From positions 1-39,443 of the forward strand of contig JAANWX010000077.1 in NCBI GenBank assembly GCA_018263575.1: a stretch of DNA of 39,443 nt, in the 5' to 3' direction. The stretch comes from Chloroflexota bacterium. Its GTDB lineage: Bacteria; Chloroflexota; Anaerolineae; Anaerolineales; UBA11858. This document shows, one piece after another, positions 33,054 to 39,443 of the stretch. Within the stretch, counting starts at the first letter, position 1. Each line of letters opens with the position of its first letter. The notes under the pieces are model-generated. The model was not told the origin of the DNA, ran no database searches, and saw only the letters and a program-made list of their open reading frames with translations. The position numbers were made by a program, and so were the translations under genes.

Positions 33054-33335
33054 ATGAATTTCGAATGGGATGAGCGAAAAAACAAAGAGAATATTCGTAA
33101 ACACGGCATTGATTTTTCTGATGCTACAGAAGTCTTCAATCATCCCATGCTTGTTCAATTGGACACTCGCCAGGACTACGGTGAAGAACGATGGATTGGT
33201 ATCGGCGTAATCTATGGTCGGATGATTGTTGTTGTATTTACAGATAGAAATGAAGGCGAGACAATTCGAATCATCTCAATAAGAAAGGCTCTAAAACATG
33301 AACGGAAACGATACGAAGAAAACATCTCATACTGA
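33054..33335 (+). CDS. brnT: BrnT family toxin of a type II toxin-antitoxin pair
   Basis: A 93-residue RelE-fold ribonuclease toxin. The start MNFEWDERKNKENIRKHGID, the middle RQDYGEERWIGIGVI, VVVFTDRNEGETIRIISIRK and the C-terminal ALKHERKRYEE match the BrnT family throughout. Members cleave RNA and arrest growth until bound by BrnA. No ribosome-binding site is visible, and the -10 box is six bases upstream, so translation is probably leaderless. The 3' end overlaps brnA by 38 bases. Confidence 0.94.
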   Translation: MNFEWDERKNKENIRKHGIDFSDATEVFNHPMLVQLDTRQDYGEERWIGIGVIYGRMIVVVFTDRNEGETIRIISIRKALKHERKRYEENISY

Positions 33336-33579
33336 TTGGGAAAGAGTTGATGCAATGTCTGATGAGGATATTGATACGAGCGATATTCCACCATTGGAGG
33401 AGGAATTTTTCGCCAATGCTGAAATTCGTTTGCCGAAAAAGAAAGTTCCCATCACAATGCGCGTTGATCCTGATGTATTAGCCTGGTTCAAATCATTTGG
33501 TAAAGGGTATCAAACGCGGATGAATGCGGTTTTGCGCACATACATGGATGCCTATAGTAAGCGCACGCCATCTCCATGA
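33298..33579 (+). CDS. brnA: BrnA family antitoxin
   Basis: A 93-residue antitoxin. The N-terminal HTDWERVDAMSDEDIDTSDI and PPLEEEFFANAEIRLP are the toxin-wrapping segment. VPITMRVDPDVLAWFKSFG, then GYQTRMNAVLRTYMDA, forms a ribbon-helix-helix DNA-binding domain that normally represses the promoter with BrnT. The overlap with brnT and the conserved N-terminal motif support the ATG at 33298. Downstream, 33580-33971 carries a CT-rich palindromic block, the chelatase promoter and a pyrimidine-rich leader, but no other gene. Confidence 0.94.
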   Translation: MNGNDTKKTSHTDWERVDAMSDEDIDTSDIPPLEEEFFANAEIRLPKKKVPITMRVDPDVLAWFKSFGKGYQTRMNAVLRTYMDAYSKRTPSP

Positions 33580-33839
33580 CATGAAATGAGGGGAGCGCAA
33601 ACGACTGATGACTTGCGTCATCAAATTCAAAAGGGGGAAAAGATGGTTGCGGTGTGTGGGCGGTTTCCCCTCACCCCCGGCCCCTCTCCCAGAGGTAGAG
33701 GGGAGACAGACTCCCTCTCCCTATGGGACGCTTTGCGTACGGTGTACAGCCCGCAGGCTGTGCCTTGGCAAGGGTTGGGATGAGGGCGGTCGGGCATGCC
33801 AAGATGAGTGTTCTAACGCACACTTTCTCTTTCTAACCT

Positions 33840-33867
33840 TTGGACATCGCCCTGAAAAGGGTATAAT
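33840..33867 (+). promoter_or_regulatory. Putative promoter of the chelatase gene
   Basis: TTGGAC (33840-33845), a 16-base spacer and perfect TATAAT (33862-33867). The leader of about 100 bases is pyrimidine-rich with CCTCTGTAT repeats and no obvious Shine-Dalgarno before the ATG at 33972. Confidence 0.65.
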
Positions 33868-33971
33868 ACCCCCTGTATCATCTGCCGCCTCTGTATCCTC
33901 TGTATCCTTTGGCTCCTTTGCCCCTGTTATATTCTTTGCCCCCTCTGCACCTTTTGTACTCTCAAAAAAAC

Positions 33972-35099
33972 ATGACAACCATTTACCCATTTACAGCCAT
34001 CGTCGGCCAAGAACGCATGAAACGAGCCTTAGTGCTCAACGCCGTCAACCCGCGCATTGGCGGGGTCCTCATCCGTGGTGAGCGGGGGACGGCAAAATCG
34101 ACCGCCGCACGCGCTTTAGCCGCTCTCTTGCCGGAAGTGAAAACCTTCAGCGATTGCCGCTTTGGATGCGACCCCCACAGCCCCACCACCTGGTGCACGG
34201 AATGTAAAGAACGCTCCGAAAACGGCGATGAACGCGACCCCAAAATGCTCCCCACACCCTTTGTGAACTTGCCCGTTTCTGCCACCGAAGACCGCGTTGT
34301 GGGCACATTAGATATTGAAAAAGCCATCCAAAAAGGCGAGCGCCACTTTGAACCCGGCGTGCTGGCCTCCGCCAACCGGGGACTGCTCTACATTGATGAG
34401 GTCAACCTCCTCGATGACCACGTGGTAGACCTCCTCCTCGATTCCGCCGCCATGGGGATGAACATCGTCGAGCGCGAGGGCATTTCCTTTAGCCATCCCG
34501 CCCGCTTCATCCTGGTGGGGACAATGAATCCAGAAGAGGGGGATTTGCGCCCCCAGCTCTTGGACCGTTTTGCCCTGGCAGTCAACATTCGGGGGATTCG
34601 GGAGATTCGGGAGCGGGTCTTGATCATGGAGCGCAACCTGGCCTTCGAAGCCGACCCTGAAGCTTTCCGGGAGGGGTGGCTGACTCAGGAGCGGGAACTT
34701 TCCCAGCGGGTCAAGCAAGCCCGCGAATTATTGCCAGAGGTGAAATACACCAGCCGCGATTTGGTCTCCATCGCCGCCTTGAGCGCATCCCTGAACGTGG
34801 ACGGGCACCGCTCCGATCTGGTCATCCTCAAAACAGCCCGGGCCCATGCCGCCTTCGAAGGGCGTGAGATTATCACTAAGCGCGACATCACCCTGGCCGC
34901 CGAATTGGCCTATCCCCACCGCCTCAAGCGCGGCCCCTTCCAACAAGCCGAAGTCAGCGCCACGGAGCTCCAAGAACGCATCGAACAACTTCAGGGCGCG
35001 ACGACAGAACCTGCTTCAGGAGAAGATAGCGAGAAGGAGAGTCAGGAAACTTCCTCTGAGCCTGGCGAAAAAAAGCAAGCGGGTAAAAAAAAACAGTAG
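33972..35099 (+). CDS. chlI: Mg/Co-chelatase AAA+ subunit (ChlI/BchI-like), frame-0 product
   Basis: A 375-residue AAA+ ATPase of the ChlI/BchI group. Walker A is RGERGTAKSTAARALAAL, Walker B is GLLYIDEVNLLDDHVVDLLL, the sensor is FILVGTMNPEEGDLRPQLL, and the arginine finger is in LLDRFALAVNI. A four-cysteine insert (CRFGC and WCTEC) occurs near residues 60-80, as in long ChlI forms linked to CobN. The C-terminal 35 residues are Glu/Ser/Lys-rich linker. Frame 0 stops at TAG 35097, right after nine A residues (35085-35093). The VWA subunit continues in the -1 frame, so this is probably the short product of a recoded gene. Metal identity (cobalt likely) is inferred; no bch genes are in view. 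Confidence 0.92.
   Translation: MTTIYPFTAIVGQERMKRALVLNAVNPRIGGVLIRGERGTAKSTAARALAALLPEVKTFSDCRFGCDPHSPTTWCTECKERSENGDERDPKMLPTPFVNLPVSATEDRVVGTLDIEKAIQKGERHFEPGVLASANRGLLYIDEVNLLDDHVVDLLLDSAAMGMNIVEREGISFSHPARFILVGTMNPEEGDLRPQLLDRFALAVNIRGIREIRERVLIMERNLAFEADPEAFREGWLTQERELSQRVKQARELLPEVKYTSRDLVSIAALSASLNVDGHRSDLVILKTARAHAAFEGREIITKRDITLAAELAYPHRLKRGPFQQAEVSATELQERIEQLQGATTEPASGEDSEKESQETSSEPGEKKQAGKKKQ
35085..35099 (+). promoter_or_regulatory. A9 slippery run and frame-0 stop: candidate -1 recoding site
   Basis: Frame 0 reads GGT AAA AAA AAA CAG TAG. Sliding back one base gives ACA GTA GTT AGC TCC, and the frame stays open to 36043. Downstream hairpins that could stimulate slippage are GAGGG (35114-35118) with CCCTC (35126-35130), and GCGGAA (35138-35143) with TTCCGC (35148-35153). 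Their distance from the slip site is longer than classical. A run of nine A also permits transcriptional slippage. Confidence 0.75.
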
Positions 35100-36043
35100 T
35101 TAGCTCCGTACAAGAGGGTCAATCCCCCTCCGCCGACGCGGAATCCGTTCCGCAGGAAGTCTTCGAAAGTGGTTATGCCAATTGGTGGGAGGGCGGCGAG
35201 CAGGTCGATATTGGCAAGACCTTTGACCCGCGCCACCTGGACACACCCCTGGACAAATTATCCCGGCGGGACAGCGGACGCCGCTCCCGGACGCGCACAG
35301 AACGAAAACGCGGTCGGTATATTCAATCTCGCCCCGCCAATGGGAAAACGAGCGATATCGCCTTCGACGCCACTTTGCGGGCTGCCGCTCCTCACCAGAA
35401 AGAACGGGAAGAGCAGCGTGAAGAAGTCGCTTTTGCCATCCAGCCCCAAGATTTGCAACGTAAGGTGCGCGTCAAATATACGGCAAATCTGATCTTATTC
35501 GTGGTAGACGCTTCCTGGTCAATGGCCGTGGCGGAGCGCATGAGCGCCACCAAAGGGGCCATCCTCTCCCTGCTGACAGACGCCTACCAGCGCCGGGATC
35601 GGGTGGGATTGATCGTTTTCCAGAAAGATCGCGCCACGCTGGTTCTTCCCCCCACCAACTCCACCCAACTGGCCCAACGCGCCCTGGCCGATATCCCCGT
35701 GGGCGGGAAGACTCCCCTCTCGACTGGGTTATCGCTCGCCTACGAGGTGATCGCCAAGGAGCTAATCGCCCGCCCGGACGTCGTCCCCCTCCTGATCATT
35801 CTCACCGATGGGGCTGGCAACGTGGCCATGACCGACATGCCGCCCCAAAAAGAAGCCCAAGAAATCGCCCTAAAAATCAACCAAGACGATATCCCCAGCG
35901 TGGTGATCAACATGGAATCCTCCGAATTCGACCAAGGCCTGGCCAAAGAACTTGCCGAGCATCTGGACGCCAAATACTACTCCCTGGAAGACCTGCGCGC
36001 AGAGCAGTTGTATAGGACGGTGAGCCAGGAGTTGGGGAACTAG
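35093..36043 (+). CDS. chlD: ChlD/BchD-like VWA half of the chelatase, reached by -1 frameshift
   Basis: About 316 residues in the -1 frame; a frameshift product of the whole gene would be about 690 residues, the normal ChlD size. Just after the junction come ANWWEGGEQVDIGKTFDPRH and LDTPLDKLSRRDSGRRSRTR, the conserved basic linker of ChlD. The VWA domain starts near 35485 with LILFVVDASWSMAVAERMSA (MIDAS DxSxS), then GGKTPLSTGLSLA and IILTDGAGN. The first in-frame candidate start is a TTG at 35375, inside conserved sequence, so independent initiation is unlikely. It would act with the ATPase ring to drive metal insertion into the corrin or porphyrin by the large subunit, which is not in this window. 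Confidence 0.88.
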   Translation, partial: TVVSSVQEGQSPSADAESVPQEVFESGYANWWEGGEQVDIGKTFDPRHLDTPLDKLSRRDSGRRSRTRTERKRGRYIQSRPANGKTSDIAFDATLRAAAPHQKEREEQREEVAFAIQPQDLQRKVRVKYTANLILFVVDASWSMAVAERMSATKGAILSLLTDAYQRRDRVGLIVFQKDRATLVLPPTNSTQLAQRALADIPVGGKTPLSTGLSLAYEVIAKELIARPDVVPLLIILTDGAGNVAMTDMPPQKEAQEIALKINQDDIPSVVINMESSEFDQGLAKELAEHLDAKYYSLEDLRAEQLYRTVSQELGN

Positions 36044-36142
36044 GAACCAGTAGATCAGGGAACAGGGAGCAGTAGATCAGGAACCAGGGAATTGGGGAAC
36101 AGTAAATCGGGTATCAGGGAGCAGTAGAGCAGGAATCGGGAT
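36044..36142. repeat. Degenerate CAGGGAGCAGTAGATCAGG tandem repeat
   Basis: Imperfect copies of a roughly 19-base unit (AGGAACCAGTAGATCAGGGA, GGAGCAGTAGATCAGGAACC, GGAGCAGTAGAGCAGGAATC) start right after the chelatase stop. No gene is seen between 36044 and 36456. Confidence 0.72.
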
Positions 36143-36170
36143 ACTGGCCTAAAACGTGCTTACCCATTAC

Positions 36171-36326
36171 TCAATGTCATTAAGTTTAGCTCGGTTGTAG
36201 ACCTGACAGGTTTCCCGACGCGACATTTTTAACTCGATTCGGTGCAACCAAGAGCATATTTCTGTCTAAAAGTGTGCTCTAAAACCTGTCAGGTCTGGGC
36301 CAAAAACCTTAACTAAATGACATTGA
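36171..36326. mobile_element. MITE-like element sharing ends with 16460-16718
   Basis: A 156-bp segment. The left end is TCAATGTCATTAAGTT, the right end is AACTAAATGACATTGA. Flanking CCCATTAC and CCCATCAC may be a degraded target duplication. Nested inside is an inverted pair, AGACCTGACAGGTTT (about 36200-36214) with AAACCTGTCAGGTCT (36282-36296). No open frame. Confidence 0.7.
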
Positions 36327-36394
36327 CCCATCACTCTGTCACTCATCACTTATTATTCATCACTCATTACTCATCACGTTTCACTTCTCCACTC

Positions 36395-36455
36395 GACCAT
36401 TTAGACCAACTAGACCCATCAGACCAATCAGACCAATCAGACCAATTAGACCACT
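36395..36455. repeat. AGACCAATC tandem repeat before sbcC
   Basis: Six or more imperfect copies of a nine-base unit (AGACCAATC, AGACCAACT, AGACCCATC) run up to the bases just before the sbcC ATG, in the place where a ribosome-binding site would be expected. Confidence 0.78.
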
Positions 36456-36456
36456 C

Positions 36457-39033
36457 ATGATCCCACTCTCTCTCCAAATCTCCGGCTTTTTATCCTACAA
36501 AGATCCCGTCGAAATTGACTTTACCTCCTTTGATCTGGCCTGCATCGCTGGGCAAAACGGGGCGGGAAAGTCTTCTATCCTGGACGCCATGACCTGGGCC
36601 TTATTCGGGCGGGCACGCAAACACGACGAGTCGGTCATCAATATCCAATCCGATACGGCGGAGGTTAGTTTTACCTTTCAATACGAAGGCAACGTGTACC
36701 GCGTTTTTCGCGTCAATCCGCGCGGGGACACCAAATTGGTCGAGTTCCACATCCGCCAAGAATCCTCCCCGGATGCTGATCCCCTCTGGAAACCGCTCTC
36801 AGAGCGCACCCTGCGGGCCACGGACGCTAGAATCGAGGAAGTTCTCCGCCTAGATTATGAGACCTTCATCAACGCGGCCTTCTTTTTACAGGGCGAAGCG
36901 GATCAGTTCACGCAACAAAACCCCAGTGACCGAAAGCGCATTCTCTCTCAAGTTTTGGGGTTGGGCGTATGGGAGACGTATCGCAAACGGGCCTACCAAC
37001 GCCGGAAGACCGTGGAAACGAAAATTGATAAGCTCGACGGGCGTTTGTCAGAAATCCGCCAAGAACTGGCCGAAGAAGAAGAGCGTAAAAAACATCTCCA
37101 AAAATTAGAAGCTGACTTAAAAAAAGCCATCCAGGCCCGCCAAACTCAGGAAAAAAACCTGGAACACATCCGCGCCATACAAGCCTTGCTCGAGGATCGC
37201 CACAAGCAACTTAAGAATCTCTCTCTGCAAATAGAAAAAAACGAAAATGCTATTCAGCAATTCCAAGAGCGGCTCGACACGCGGGAAGGGGAGAAAGAAG
37301 AACTCCTCCACATCCTCGAGAAGGGGAAAGAAATCCGGGCCGCTCATAAAGAATGGGAGCAGGCCAAGAAGGAGTTGGAAAAATGGGACGAAATTGCCAA
37401 TCAATTCCGGGAGCACGAGCGACAACGCGAAGAACCGCGCACCATCATCGCCTCTGAAAAAGCCCGCTTGGAGCAAGAGTTGGTCTCCTTGCGGGAACAA
37501 GAGGAAAAGCTGCAAGAGGCTCTCGCTGAAACCTCCCCGCTGGAGGAGACTCTTGCCAAACTAAAAAAAGACATTACAGAAACAGAACAAGCCCTTACCC
37601 ACCGGGACGAGAAGAAGGCCAAATTAGAGGAGGCACGCCAAAAACTGGCCGAGGCCCAGGCTGAGAATCCGCGCCTCAAAAGCGAGATGGAGGAGCTGCG
37701 AGAACGCATCGACAAATTAGAGGTCGCCGAAGGGGCCGATTGTCCCTTGTGCGGCCAAGAACTTTCCCCAGATGAGCGAGAAGCCCTCATAGCCAGACTC
37801 AACGAAGAAGGCACCGAAATGGGCGATCTCTACCGCGCCAATCAGGCCTTGTTATCCGAAGCGGACGAATTGGTGAAAGGCCTCCAATTAGAAATTATGG
37901 AACTGAGCTCAGCGGAAGACAAGCTGCGGGAGCAAGTTCGAGAAAAAGATAAAACCTCCCAACGTTTGGAGCAAATTAGCGCCCAACAGAAAGCGTGGAA
38001 AGAGGAATCCGCCGGGCGCCTGGCAGAAATCCAGCAGACGCTCGAAGAGAAAACCTATGCCCCCCAGGCGCGGGCCGAACTGGCCAAAATCGACGCCAAA
38101 CTCAAGGAAATTGGCTACGACGCCGCCCAACACGACCAACTCCGCGCTGCGGTCAACGAGGGCGCGGCCGTCCAAGAAGAGTTGCAAAGCTTAGAAAAAG
38201 CGGGAGCGGCCCTCAAACCCCTCGAGCGCGAAATCCTGGAATTGAAGGCCGACTTGACCGAGCGGGAAAAAGAACTTGCCCAATACCAAACTGAGAAAGA
38301 AAAGCTTGCCCAAGCCATAGCCCAAGAGAAAGCTGACGCTCCCGATGCCAAGGAAGCGCAAAGAGAGCTGTTATCATTGAAAGAGGATGAAAATATCCTC
38401 CAACGCGAGGTCGGCGCGGCCCAGCAAAAAGTGAACATCCTCGCCACCCAAAAAGAGCGCCGCCAGGAGCTGGAAAACAGCCGTGAAGGGCTGACACACA
38501 AAGTAGGCCAGCTCAAAGAGCTAGAGCGTGCCTTCGGAAAAAAAGGCGTCCCCGCCTTGCTCATCGAGCAATCCCTTCCCCAAATCGAAGCCCATGCTAA
38601 TCAAGTTTTAGAGCGCCTGAGCGGCGGGGCCATGTCGGTGAACTTCCTCACCCAGCGAGAATACAAGGACAGCCGCCGGGACGACCTCAAAGAAACCCTG
38701 GATATTCAAATTCGTGACCAAGCTGGCGTGCGCGACTACGAAATGTACTCCGGCGGAGAAGCCTTTCGCATCAACTTTGCCATTCGCCTGGCGCTCTCCC
38801 ACGTCCTTGCCCAACGGGCCGGCGCGCGCTTACAGACCCTGGTCATTGACGAGGGCTTTGGCAGCCAGGACGCCATGGGTCGCCAAAGATTATTAGAGGC
38901 CATCAACCTCATCCGGGGCGATTTTAAAAAAATACTGGTCATCACCCACATTGACGCCCTCAAAGACGCCTTCGCCACCCAACTTTACGTGGAAAAAACG
39001 CCCAGTGGGTCGCGCGTAAACCTGATTCAATAA
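36457..39033 (+). CDS. sbcC: SbcC/Rad50-type SMC-like ATPase
   Basis: An 858-residue DNA repair ATPase, probably the partner of an SbcD/Mre11 nuclease encoded elsewhere. Walker A is CIAGQNGAGKSSILDAMTWA near residue 30. INAAFFLQGEADQFTQQNP, with the Q-loop region, is typical of Rad50. A long coiled coil spans about residues 175-700 with the zinc hook CPLCGQELS (C429, C432) in the middle. The signature is MYSGGEAFRINFAIRLALS, and Walker B is LQTLVIDEGFGSQDAMGRQR. It is shorter than E. coli SbcC (1048), with shorter arms. The ATG matches the family start, but no Shine-Dalgarno is present. The 410 bases after it hold no gene. Confidence 0.94.
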   Translation: MIPLSLQISGFLSYKDPVEIDFTSFDLACIAGQNGAGKSSILDAMTWALFGRARKHDESVINIQSDTAEVSFTFQYEGNVYRVFRVNPRGDTKLVEFHIRQESSPDADPLWKPLSERTLRATDARIEEVLRLDYETFINAAFFLQGEADQFTQQNPSDRKRILSQVLGLGVWETYRKRAYQRRKTVETKIDKLDGRLSEIRQELAEEEERKKHLQKLEADLKKAIQARQTQEKNLEHIRAIQALLEDRHKQLKNLSLQIEKNENAIQQFQERLDTREGEKEELLHILEKGKEIRAAHKEWEQAKKELEKWDEIANQFREHERQREEPRTIIASEKARLEQELVSLREQEEKLQEALAETSPLEETLAKLKKDITETEQALTHRDEKKAKLEEARQKLAEAQAENPRLKSEMEELRERIDKLEVAEGADCPLCGQELSPDEREALIARLNEEGTEMGDLYRANQALLSEADELVKGLQLEIMELSSAEDKLREQVREKDKTSQRLEQISAQQKAWKEESAGRLAEIQQTLEEKTYAPQARAELAKIDAKLKEIGYDAAQHDQLRAAVNEGAAVQEELQSLEKAGAALKPLEREILELKADLTEREKELAQYQTEKEKLAQAIAQEKADAPDAKEAQRELLSLKEDENILQREVGAAQQKVNILATQKERRQELENSREGLTHKVGQLKELERAFGKKGVPALLIEQSLPQIEAHANQVLERLSGGAMSVNFLTQREYKDSRRDDLKETLDIQIRDQAGVRDYEMYSGGEAFRINFAIRLALSHVLAQRAGARLQTLVIDEGFGSQDAMGRQRLLEAINLIRGDFKKILVITHIDALKDAFATQLYVEKTPSGSRVNLIQ

Positions 39034-39365
39034 AACAGCAGTCTTAATCTGGGGGAAGATGACCACCACTCCCCGCGTGAGCGTGGCGCTGGCCGTGACC
39101 CCCACCCTCGCCGCGACGGTTTCCCCGGGTTCGGCCTACTTCCATTTGTTCACCGCTCATCCTTCCCCCCCGGAACAAATACACAGTATCCAATATCCCC
39201 ATATCTAAGATCCCCGTTTCCCCCCTCTACAAATTCCCAAGATTACTGTAAAATAACCACCAACGTATCTTTTCAATATTCTGGGGAACGATTCTGTAGC
39301 CGGGGTTTCTACGCCAAGGGCGCACACCGTGACCCCGCAAAAGCGAGATTTGGTACCCCTTCGGG

Positions 39366-39431
39366 TACACCAAATGGGTGTGCTCGCTTTGCGTACCACC
39401 GGTATGCATGCCCTGTGGGCAACACCGTGTG
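39366..39431. repeat. Repeat shared with the interior of the 16460 element
   Basis: TACACCAAATGGGTGTGCT (39366-39384) and GCATGCCCTGTGGGCAACAC (from 39406) both recur at 16600-16646, where they are separated by two bases instead of 21. It contains short palindromes (ACACC with GGTGT; GCCC with GGGC). It runs toward the right edge of the window and may continue beyond it. Confidence 0.8.
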
Positions 39432-39443
39432 GCTGTGCGAAAA

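Noticed and set aside
33600-33860. Search for a cobalamin riboswitch before the chelatase gene
   Set aside because: No B12-box-like sequence seen; the region is a CT-rich palindromic repeat and a pyrimidine-rich leader.

Overview
The window looks like a chromosomal segment of a Chloroflexota bacterium, most likely of the Anaerolineae type. This is inferred from gene content and layout, because no rRNA or ribosomal protein operon is present. Supporting points are the acidic-tailed multi-S1 protein, a ClpC with a TTG start, a split ChlI/ChlD chelatase gene, the bacillithiol genes, BrnT/BrnA, GxxExxY and DUF4143 accessory genes, and many short palindromic intergenic repeats. Base composition looks near balanced (not computed). 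I saw no tRNA, rRNA, CRISPR array or complete insertion sequence.

From 1 to 15.8 kb almost everything is on the minus strand. In minus-strand reading order there is a DMT exporter and an FtsK/SpoIIIE translocase (overlapping GTGA). Next come a GxxExxY nuclease-like gene bracketed by about 93-bp repeats, Lgt, and an ABC ATPase with a permease fused to a SpoIIM-like domain. These are followed by an RNase Z-like MBL hydrolase, then (past a plus-strand HNH gene) LspA and an RluD-type pseudouridine synthase, a threonine aldolase, a small membrane protein with an alpha/beta hydrolase, and a CPBP protease with a lactate-permease-family transporter. Lgt and LspA together are two of the lipoprotein maturation enzymes.

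From 15.8 to 18 kb are a 7Fe-type ferredoxin with a clear promoter and terminator, a MITE-like element, and an AT-rich DUF4143 ATPase that appears to be expressed from a leaderless promoter. From 18 to 22.7 kb (minus) are a second ABC exporter and a DtxR/MntR-type regulator with a strong promoter and an operator-like palindrome. The regulator precedes a thioredoxin-fold protein, a sulfotransferase-fold protein and an ATC-hydrolase-family protein.

From 22.8 to 28.4 kb (minus) is a contiguous bacillithiol biosynthesis set, bshC-bshB-bshA. Upstream in the same orientation lies a glyoxalase II-like MBL hydrolase coupled to a SAM methyltransferase. This suggests low-molecular-weight thiol metabolism, possibly including thiol methylation (inference). 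From 28.5 to 33 kb (minus) are clpC and an S1-domain protein, each followed by an intrinsic terminator. From 33 to 39 kb (plus) are brnTA, a chlI-chlD gene interrupted by a -1 frame change exactly at a run of nine A, and an SbcC/Rad50-type ATPase.

The most notable single item is the ChlI/ChlD frame transition at 35085-35099. An A9 run is followed by CAG TAG in frame 0, while the VWA half continues open in the -1 frame with no usable start of its own near the junction. This fits programmed frameshifting or transcriptional slippage making two chelatase subunits from one gene. Other striking layers are the dispersed nested-palindrome repeats, two of which supply the final ATG and stop codon of the gene they abut, and two accessory genes sharing a TACAAT-N6-ATG leaderless architecture.
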